A stretch of 5,809 nt of DNA, from contig DJVC01000085.1 in NCBI GenBank assembly GCA_002440765.1, positions 1 through 5,809 of the forward strand, in the 5' to 3' direction. Below the pieces are notes generated by a model, which saw only the letters and a list, made by a program, of their open reading frames with translations, did not search any database and was not told the origin of the DNA. A program made the position numbers and the translations under genes. Below, piece by piece: positions 1-5,287 of this stretch. This DNA is from a bacterium UBP3_UBA6266. Its GTDB lineage: Bacteria > Auribacterota > UBA6266. The stretch's first letter is position 1. Each line of letters starts with the position of its first letter.

Positions 1-1
1 T

Positions 2-955
2 ATGACGCTGAAAAAACAGCTTACCGAGGAAACAGTTATCAAATCTCTCCCTGTAAGTTATGTTGAAATCGTTGAGCCTGCCGTGAGGCCCACAATCCCG
101 TCCAGGCCGAAGAAAGCTTTGAATATAGCTCTCGGACTGCTGTTCGGACTTGTTCTGGGGACAGGGTTTGCTTATTTTATGGAGTATCTCGACACAAGCA
201 TAAAAACAGTAGACGATATAGAGGAGCTTTTGGGGTTGCCGATCCTGGGTGTTATCCCGCAGAAGATAAAGATGCTTTTTGAAGAGAAAAGAAATTCCCT
301 GAATTACGAGTCCTACCGTATTGTCAGGACAAATCTTGACCTCATCCTGCAAAAAAATAATTATAAAGTCATTACGGTTACGTCTGCCGGCGCCGGAGAG
401 GGAAAATCGACGACTGTGGTAAACATGGGAATAGTTTTGGCAAGAGCCGGAAAAAAAGTGATTATACTGGATACGGATATCAGAAAACCCAGGATAGCTT
501 CGTTTTTCGGCGCGGCGGAAAAAGAGGGGATGGTCGATATTCTGAAAGGAAATATGCCGCTGGATAAAACAATCAAAGATACCCGGGAAGAAAATCTGAA
601 ATTTATACCGTGCGGCAAATCATCATCCGGTTTTGTAGGTCTGTTGAATTCCCGGAAAATAAAAGAGTTTGTTTCAGACCTGAAAAATAAATTTGATATT
701 ATTCTTATGGACGCCCCCCCTCTTATAGGAGTGAGTGACTCTTCCATACTCGCAAATGAAAGTGATGCCGTAATTTTGGTCATCCAGCACAGAAAATACC
801 CCAAAGATATGGCTAAAAGGGCTGTTAAAACTTTGCGCAATATGGGCGCAAATGTAATAGGGGCTGTTCTTAACAATATTAATTTTGCGCGTGACGATGA
901 TTATTACAGGCACTATGCGTATTATTATCATGATAATGAAAATGAAAAAAGCTGA
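2..955 (+). CDS. Chain-length determinant/BY-type tyrosine kinase (Wzc/CpsD-like), 5'-truncated
   Basis: This is the C-terminal 317 residues of a fused polysaccharide co-polymerase and bacterial tyrosine autokinase of the inner membrane, which controls chain length in Wzx/Wzy assembly. The ATG at position 2 is probably internal: the text opens in the last part of the Wzz-type periplasmic domain, just before the proline-rich segment (VEIVEPAVRPTIPSRP, residues 21-36) and the second membrane helix (about 39-60). The cytoplasmic kinase follows. It has an E-x2-R-x2-R motif (E103, R106, R109), known in this family as an oligomerisation motif. Walker A is GAGEGKST (130-137, K135), Walker A' is ILDTDIRKP (155-163) and Walker B is ILMDAPP (234-240, D237). 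The C-terminus is a tyrosine cluster (Y301, Y302, Y305, Y307-309), the usual autophosphorylation site. All three P-loop motifs are intact, so an active kinase is expected. The tail overlaps the start of the export gene. Membrane domain and kinase are in one chain, as in proteobacterial Wzc, rather than split as in Firmicutes. Confidence 0.93.
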   Translation: MTLKKQLTEETVIKSLPVSYVEIVEPAVRPTIPSRPKKALNIALGLLFGLVLGTGFAYFMEYLDTSIKTVDDIEELLGLPILGVIPQKIKMLFEEKRNSLNYESYRIVRTNLDLILQKNNYKVITVTSAGAGEGKSTTVVNMGIVLARAGKKVIILDTDIRKPRIASFFGAAEKEGMVDILKGNMPLDKTIKDTREENLKFIPCGKSSSGFVGLLNSRKIKEFVSDLKNKFDIILMDAPPLIGVSDSSILANESDAVILVIQHRKYPKDMAKRAVKTLRNMGANVIGAVLNNINFARDDDYYRHYAYYYHDNENEKS

Positions 956-1547
956 ACTTATTATGTTAATCATGTTATTTTGCTGTTCCGCTTTTGCGGC
1001 GGATATGCAGACTCCTCCGGGTGTTTCTAAAACGGACAAATCCAAAACTGTTTCGGGCGGGGACCTGAACCATGTTATAAAACCGCGTGATGTGCTTGAA
1101 ATATCCGTCTGGCGGCATGAAGACCTGAATACTGTGCAGGAAGTTTCACCGTCGGGAGAGATTAATATGCCTCTTCTGGGGGAAATTAAGGCTCAGGACA
1201 TAACGGTCCAGGAGCTTAAGAAACACCTTGAAAAACGGTATGAGGACGGTTACATCAAAAACCCGTATGTAACGGTTATTGTTCAGGCAAAAACCTTCTT
1301 TGTTATGGGAGAGGTAAAAAGGCCGGGAAATTATACACTTCTGGGTAAAATAAATATTTTAAGCGCTATAACCATGGCCGGCGGTTTTACCGATTTTTCC
1401 GATGAAGGAAAGGTTAAAATCATTAAGGGAACCGACAAAGAGACGGTAGTAGTTAACGTCGGACGTCTTATAAAACACAATGAAGACGCCGATAAGTATA
1501 TGATCGGGCCCGGCGATGTTATTAATGTGCCTCAAAGCTTCTGGTAA
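942..1547 (+). CDS. Short polysaccharide export (OPX, Wza-like) protein
   Basis: A secreted protein of the polysaccharide export family, thought to form or gate the periplasm/outer-membrane conduit. From the ATG at 942 it has 201 residues. A signal peptide covers about 1-19 (two lysines, a hydrophobic core, then AFA before AD). Two cysteines sit in the core, but no lipobox is formed, so it is probably not a lipoprotein, unlike E. coli Wza. The Poly_export domain lies at about 43-116 (IKPRDVLEISVW, then SPSGEINMPLLGEI). One SLBB domain follows from about 119 (VMGEVKRPGNYTL, AITMAGGFTDF). The chain ends with IGPGDVINVP and a terminal SFW, with no C-terminal amphipathic helix for an outer-membrane barrel. 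Three in-frame ATGs (930, 936, 942) all overlap the kinase gene and none has a clear Shine-Dalgarno sequence. I chose 942 because it gives the most normal signal peptide. A TTG at 885 would add an unlikely 19-residue leader. Translation is probably coupled to the kinase. Confidence 0.92.
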   Translation: MKKAELIMLIMLFCCSAFAADMQTPPGVSKTDKSKTVSGGDLNHVIKPRDVLEISVWRHEDLNTVQEVSPSGEINMPLLGEIKAQDITVQELKKHLEKRYEDGYIKNPYVTVIVQAKTFFVMGEVKRPGNYTLLGKINILSAITMAGGFTDFSDEGKVKIIKGTDKETVVVNVGRLIKHNEDADKYMIGPGDVINVPQSFW

Positions 1548-1558
1548 GATTCTAAACT

Positions 1559-3397
1559 GTGAATACCTTTAAACCTGCTATGAATGATAAAACAAAAGAA
1601 GTTAGCCTTGTAAACTATGCTCTCGTGTTTATTTTAATTACCGTTTCCGTTTTTGCGCCGATCGCTCTCGGGGCGATGAGGCCGTGGTCGGGCGCGTCTC
1701 TGCGGCTGCTGGGAGCCGTCCTGTTTTTGGCTTTCGGGATTTCTGTTCCCAGAAAAGATAAGATTCTCTTTAATAGACTTGACCTGATTGCCCTCCTGTT
1801 TTTAGTTTATTGCCTGGCATGGTTGTTTCTCTCACCCGTTAAATATTTCGCGGTTGGAGAATTTTTAAATATTCTCAATTATTTTTTCCTGTTTTTTGTG
1901 TCAGCCCGGTTATTTACCGGAAAAAAACCTGCAAACATTTATATTGCAGGTTTAATGCTGTCGGTCCTGTTCGTTTCGTCTTACGGGCTTATAGATTATT
2001 TTAAAGGAACGAATTCAGTGTTCGGGATATTAAGGCCGGTCCAGTACCATGGCAGGCTGGGGGGGACATATGTATGCCCCAACCACTGTTCCGGGTTTTT
2101 TGAAATTAGTTTTTTTGTGTTCCTGGCCTGCCTGTTTGTCAGGAAAATAAATACGGGTTATAAGATAATCATAGGATATATCCTGGCATTAGTCGTTTTA
2201 TCGCTGTTTTTATGTAAATCGAGGGGCGGCCTGGCGGGCATGCTGACGGGAATGGTAATATTTTTTATTTTTGTAATCAGAGAAAGAAAAAGGAATTTCC
2301 TGGTTGGGTTAAGTGTTATCCTTGCAGTCATGATTATAATCGGGATCGCGTTTTCGCCGATTATAATTGAAAGGTTCAGCAATCTTTCCTCCGATACCAG
2401 CGTAAATACAAGAATCACGATCTGGAAAGACACGTTAATACTTATAAAACAAAGACCTTTGGCGGGCTTTGGGCTTGGTTCATATAAGTGGGTTTATCCG
2501 GCAGTGAGAAGCATGGGTATGAGCAGGGATATCAATTTTGCGCATAACGATTATCTGCACACATGGGCTGAATTAGGTATTTTCGGCCTGGCCCTGGTGT
2601 TGTGGTTTATCTTTGCTTATTTCAGGATCAGCATTAAATCAATCGGCGGGATATCCAGTTCAACAAAAAGGTTTCTTCTTTACGGTGTCCTTTCCGGTAT
2701 TACCGTTATATTGGTACATTCCCTGACCGATTTTAATATGCATATTTTGGCAAACGCTTCAGTTTTAATCATTATGGCGGGATTGGGAAGCAGTATCGCA
2801 TTCTCTTCTCTTGATCAGGGGAAAATTCGGGGCATAAGGATTAAACCAGCGCTGGCTTCGATTATTTTTTCTTCAGTAGGTGTTGTTGCCTGTGTACTTT
2901 CTTTGATGGATATCAGGGCCGCGATTTTAGAGATAAAAGGCGCTGAATCTCTTGAAAACGGCGAATTTGACACTGCCATCACCTATTATGAAAAAAGCAT
3001 GTTGAATTACAGGGTCAACCCCGAAGTATATAAAAATGCCGGACGTATATATGAAATATTGTATAAGTTCAGAAAAAACAGCGATTTCAGGGAAAAAGCG
3101 GTTGATATGTTTAAAAAAGGCGGACAGTCAAACCCCCTCGAAGGTGATTTTAATCTGGGGCTCGGCCTTATCTGGCAATCCGAAAAAAAATTTCCGGAAG
3201 CGCGGAATGAATTTTTAAAGGCACTGGGAAAAGATCCTAACAATGCTTATTACAATAACGTTATCGGAACCTATTATTATATAATTAATGACAATGAAAA
3301 AGCGGAAAGATATTTTAAAGATGCTTCCAGGATGGATTTCTGTAATAATTATGCGAATCAAAAGCTTAATCTGATAAGAAAGAGAGTTGCGAAATGA
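1559..3397 (+). CDS. O-antigen polymerase/ligase-family membrane protein with C-terminal TPR region
   Basis: A 612-residue inner-membrane protein of the Wzy/WaaL superfamily, which polymerises lipid-linked repeat units or transfers glycan to an acceptor at the periplasmic face. I count about 12-13 hydrophobic segments (from about 18-39 to 432-450). SRGGLAGM (221-228) begins the Wzy_C region. The large loop (about 269-337) holds the family signature: TRITIW (284-289), RPLAGFGLGSY (299-309) and FAHNDYLHTWAELGIFG (327-343), where H329 is the likely functional histidine. After the last helix come about 150 soluble residues (460-610) with TPR-like helix pairs, for example GAESLENGEFDTAITYYEKS and NDNEKAERYFKDAS. 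CPNHC (173-177) is an unusual cysteine pair in the loop before about residue 180. The start used is GTG, 11 bases after the export gene; ATG at 1580 is equally possible, and neither has a good ribosome site. The stop overlaps the next ATG (ATGA). Polymerase rather than ligase is favoured by the kinase, export and flippase neighbours, but motifs alone cannot decide this. Confidence 0.88.
   Translation: MNTFKPAMNDKTKEVSLVNYALVFILITVSVFAPIALGAMRPWSGASLRLLGAVLFLAFGISVPRKDKILFNRLDLIALLFLVYCLAWLFLSPVKYFAVGEFLNILNYFFLFFVSARLFTGKKPANIYIAGLMLSVLFVSSYGLIDYFKGTNSVFGILRPVQYHGRLGGTYVCPNHCSGFFEISFFVFLACLFVRKINTGYKIIIGYILALVVLSLFLCKSRGGLAGMLTGMVIFFIFVIRERKRNFLVGLSVILAVMIIIGIAFSPIIIERFSNLSSDTSVNTRITIWKDTLILIKQRPLAGFGLGSYKWVYPAVRSMGMSRDINFAHNDYLHTWAELGIFGLALVLWFIFAYFRISIKSIGGISSSTKRFLLYGVLSGITVILVHSLTDFNMHILANASVLIIMAGLGSSIAFSSLDQGKIRGIRIKPALASIIFSSVGVVACVLSLMDIRAAILEIKGAESLENGEFDTAITYYEKSMLNYRVNPEVYKNAGRIYEILYKFRKNSDFREKAVDMFKKGGQSNPLEGDFNLGLGLIWQSEKKFPEARNEFLKALGKDPNNAYYNNVIGTYYYIINDNEKAERYFKDASRMDFCNNYANQKLNLIRKRVAK
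1925..1953. repeat. Perfect 10-bp inverted repeat, terminator-like on the minus strand
   Basis: AAACCTGCAA (1925-1934) and TTGCAGGTTT (1944-1953) are exact reverse complements around a 9-base loop. Plus-strand bases 1921-1927 are seven A's, so on the minus strand the stem runs straight into seven T's, the layout of an intrinsic terminator. The stem is only 40% G+C. It lies inside the polymerase gene (residues about 123-132). A role against antisense transcription is speculative. Confidence 0.5.
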
Positions 3398-4368
3398 AAT
3401 ATTTGATTACCGGCGGGGCTGGTTTTATAGGCTCACATCTTTCGGATGCCCTTGTAAAAAAGGGGGATGAAGTATATGTTATTGATGATTTATCCACCGG
3501 GTCTCTTAAAAACATAGAACACTTGAAAAGCGAAAAGACTTTCCACTGCGTGATAGATACGGTTATGAATGAGGCGGTTATGGGGGAGTTGACTTACAGG
3601 TGCGATGTTATCTTCCATCTTGCGGCTGCGGTAGGCGTGAGAAAAATAATAGAAAGCCCGGTTGAAACCATAGAAACAAATGTGCATGGAACCGAAAATG
3701 TGCTGAAAGCCGCGGCCAAGGAGAAAAAACCGGTTATTATCGCTTCAACATCGGAAGTATACGGGAAAAGCATGAACAAGGTTTTTAACGAAAACGACGA
3801 TTCCATTATGGGAAGCACACAGAAGAGCAGGTGGAGTTACGCCTGTTCCAAGGCTATAGATGAATTTCTCGCGCTTGCGTATTTAAAGGAAAAATCGCTG
3901 CCGGTTATAATAGTGAGGTTATTTAATACAGTCGGCCCGAGACAGACGGGCAGATACGGTATGGTTATCCCCAATTTTGTGAAGCAGGCCATAAAAGGAG
4001 AGCCTATAACGGTATTCGGAGACGGCAAACAGACAAGATGTTTTACATATGTGACGGATGTGGTTAACGCGCTGATTAAATTGTCCGAAACAAAACGCGC
4101 GCTCGGGGAAGTGTTTAATATAGGTTCGGAAGAACCTATATCGATTTCCGGCCTTGCCGGAAAAATAAAAGAGAAAACTTCAAGCCCTTCGGAAATATCG
4201 TATATTCCCTATGATAAGGCCTATGAGTCAGGTTTTGAAGATATGCTGCGGAGAGTGCCCGACATTTCCAAGCTCCGGAAGTTTATAGGATATAAGGCTG
4301 AATACACTCTCGATATGACCCTGGACAAAATCATAGATTATTTTAAAAGCAATGTTGGTTTTGAATAA
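3394..4368 (+). CDS. NAD-dependent sugar-nucleotide epimerase/dehydratase (extended SDR)
   Basis: A cytoplasmic extended short-chain dehydrogenase of 324 residues, the normal length for nucleotide-sugar epimerases, 4,6-dehydratases and UDP-glucuronate decarboxylases. The Rossmann motif is TGGAGFIG (6-13), with D31-D32 at the end of the second strand, which favours NAD over NADP. Other family blocks are HLAAAVGV (75-82), STSEVYG (118-124) and the catalytic Y149-x3-K153 (YACSK). The substrate half carries RLFNTVGPRQTGRYG (175-189) and VFGDGKQTRCFTYVTDVV (207-224), then RRVPDISK (286-293). The threonine before the serine in STSEVYG completes the S/T-Y-K catalytic set. It probably makes an activated sugar for the cluster's repeat unit. 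The exact reaction cannot be read from the sequence: the GRYG and RRVPD blocks resemble UDP-glucuronate decarboxylase and 4-epimerase relatives. The ATG overlaps the polymerase stop by 4 bases and follows a weak purine-rich AAGAGAG, so translational coupling is likely. Confidence 0.92.
   Translation: MKYLITGGAGFIGSHLSDALVKKGDEVYVIDDLSTGSLKNIEHLKSEKTFHCVIDTVMNEAVMGELTYRCDVIFHLAAAVGVRKIIESPVETIETNVHGTENVLKAAAKEKKPVIIASTSEVYGKSMNKVFNENDDSIMGSTQKSRWSYACSKAIDEFLALAYLKEKSLPVIIVRLFNTVGPRQTGRYGMVIPNFVKQAIKGEPITVFGDGKQTRCFTYVTDVVNALIKLSETKRALGEVFNIGSEEPISISGLAGKIKEKTSSPSEISYIPYDKAYESGFEDMLRRVPDISKLRKFIGYKAEYTLDMTLDKIIDYFKSNVGFE
4145..4163. repeat. Perfect 8-bp inverted repeat with 3-base loop
   Basis: TTTCCGGC (4145-4152) and GCCGGAAA (4156-4163) are exact complements separated by CTT, inside the epimerase gene (residues about 251-257). 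No T-run follows on either strand, so it is not an intrinsic terminator. It could be a local mRNA hairpin or chance. Confidence 0.4.
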
Positions 4369-4388
4369 GCTTTTTTAAAATACCCGAA

Positions 4389-5285
4389 ATGAATTTCGCG
4401 ATCCGAGACGATGATATTAATTACTGGACAAATCCATCTGACCTGGAATCTGTTTATTCAGGTATTTGGGAAAAAGGGTTTGTCGTGTCTTTCTCTGTAA
4501 TCCCCTTTGCCGTAAAGTCGTTTTATCCGGGGGAAAGAGGAAAATTCTACCAGGATGAAAAGAAAAGCCCCGTAGGGGAAAACGGAGAACTCATAAAATA
4601 TCTGAAAAACAGGATAGCGGAAGAAAAAGCCTCAATAACACTGCACGGATATTCTCATCAGCGTAAATTTGCTGTTCCGGGAGAACCCGGATATTTCAGC
4701 CTTACAAAAGATAATATAGCACAACATGCGAAACACTTGCCGCGGGTAAAACCAACCTATTTAAACGAATATATATGGAAAACGTATGAATGCCTGAAAG
4801 AAGAAACGGCAAAAGGGAAAAAATATCTCGAAAGTCTGTTCGGCGGCAAAATAACGGTTTTTGTTCCTCCCGGAAACAGTATTTCCAGGGACGGAGCAAA
4901 AGCCGTGTCAGAGTGCGGATTGAGTTTAAGCGGGACAATGCGTCTTGTAAAATTCAACAGAACGCCCGATTTCCACAGTCTGAAGAATTATGTCCTGAAA
5001 CTTCTTTGGCGGTTAGTGTATAACAGGGTTTATCCATATGTTATGGACTATGGTTCCCACAGGGAGCTTTGCGCATATGGGTTAGTAAAGAAGACAACAC
5101 TGGATGAACTGAAAAAAAGTTTTTTGTTCTGTCTTAAAAAGAACGCGCCTTTTGTGTTGGCCGTCCATCATTGGGAATTGCTGAAAAACCCGCCTCTGCT
5201 TGAAACTTTCAAAGAGTTTTTGGAATTTGTGTTTACTTTTAAGGATATATCTTTTAAGGATTTGAATTCACTGTACGGAGGATGA
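4389..5285 (+). CDS. Polysaccharide-deacetylase-like protein (DUF2334/CE4-like), cytoplasmic
   Basis: A 298-residue protein resembling the NodB/CE4 and DUF2334 deacetylase group, metal-dependent enzymes that remove N- or O-acetyl groups from sugars. It has the expected metal and catalytic pattern: an N-terminal IRDDD (5-9) supplying the aspartates, LHGYSH (85-90) giving the H-x3-H pair H86 and H90, FVPPGN (158-163) as the motif-3-like loop, and VHHWE (259-263) supplying the late histidine. There is no signal peptide and no membrane helix, so it should act in the cytoplasm. The start is forced: an in-frame stop lies at 4362-4364 and no usual start codon comes between. The 20-base gap upstream is A/T-rich and lacks a Shine-Dalgarno sequence. 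The C-terminus carries a small in-frame repeat (TFKDI then SFKDL). Its place between a sugar-nucleotide enzyme and a flippase suggests a precursor as substrate. The family call is good, the activity and substrate are inferred, and a catalytically divergent member is possible. Confidence 0.82.
   Translation: MNFAIRDDDINYWTNPSDLESVYSGIWEKGFVVSFSVIPFAVKSFYPGERGKFYQDEKKSPVGENGELIKYLKNRIAEEKASITLHGYSHQRKFAVPGEPGYFSLTKDNIAQHAKHLPRVKPTYLNEYIWKTYECLKEETAKGKKYLESLFGGKITVFVPPGNSISRDGAKAVSECGLSLSGTMRLVKFNRTPDFHSLKNYVLKLLWRLVYNRVYPYVMDYGSHRELCAYGLVKKTTLDELKKSFLFCLKKNAPFVLAVHHWELLKNPPLLETFKEFLEFVFTFKDISFKDLNSLYGG
5236..5261 (+). repeat. Short in-frame direct repeat at the deacetylase C-terminus
   Basis: CTTTTAAGGAT occurs at 5236-5246 and again at 5251-5261, a period of 15 bases or five codons. 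It encodes FKDIS followed by FKDLN near the end of the deacetylase-like protein. The simplest reading is a small local duplication that kept the frame. Confidence 0.5.
5277..5281 (+). promoter_or_regulatory. Ribosome binding site deciding the flippase start
   Basis: GGAGG is the only canonical Shine-Dalgarno sequence I found before a gene in this window. It sits inside the last codons of the deacetylase gene. It touches the ATG at 5282 with no spacer, which is too close, but lies 6 bases from the TTG at 5288, which is ideal. This favours TTG as the flippase start. Confidence 0.6.
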
Positions 5286-5287
5286 TT

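Noticed and set aside
2..4. ATG at position 2 as the true kinase start
   Set aside because: The sequence begins within the end of the Wzz-type domain and contains only the second membrane helix. A real start should lie several hundred codons upstream, outside the window.
503..523. Hairpin TTTTTC...GAAAAA in the kinase gene
   Set aside because: It contains a central G-G mismatch, has no T-run after it, and is explained by the Phe-Phe and Glu-Lys codons.
361..876. Minus-strand open frame of 171 codons opposite the kinase
   Set aside because: It lies entirely antisense to a strongly conserved kinase domain, its product shows no recognisable motif, and no ribosome site is seen. It is a by-product of the kinase codon use.
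885..941. TTG at 885 as the start of the export protein
   Set aside because: It would put a methionine/isoleucine-rich 19-residue leader before a normal signal peptide and overlap the kinase by about 70 bases. No Shine-Dalgarno site supports it.
3113..3119. A-run AAAAAAG in the polymerase gene as a -1 frameshift site
   Set aside because: The reading frame is AAA AAA GGC, not the A AAA AAG phase needed for slippage, and the full-length TPR region continues normally.
3036..3218. 60-codon plus-strand frame inside the polymerase gene
   Set aside because: It is out of frame within the TPR-coding region, and the product has no recognisable motif.
4357..4385. Terminator after the epimerase gene (T6 run followed by A4)
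   Set aside because: No G+C-rich stem precedes the T-run. The only pairing (GGT-TTT with AAA-A-ACC) is short, bulged and places the T-run in the loop.
4790..5023. 77-codon plus-strand frame inside the deacetylase gene
   Set aside because: It is out of frame across the conserved FVPPGN region, with a low-complexity Arg/Lys/Ser product typical of a shadow frame.
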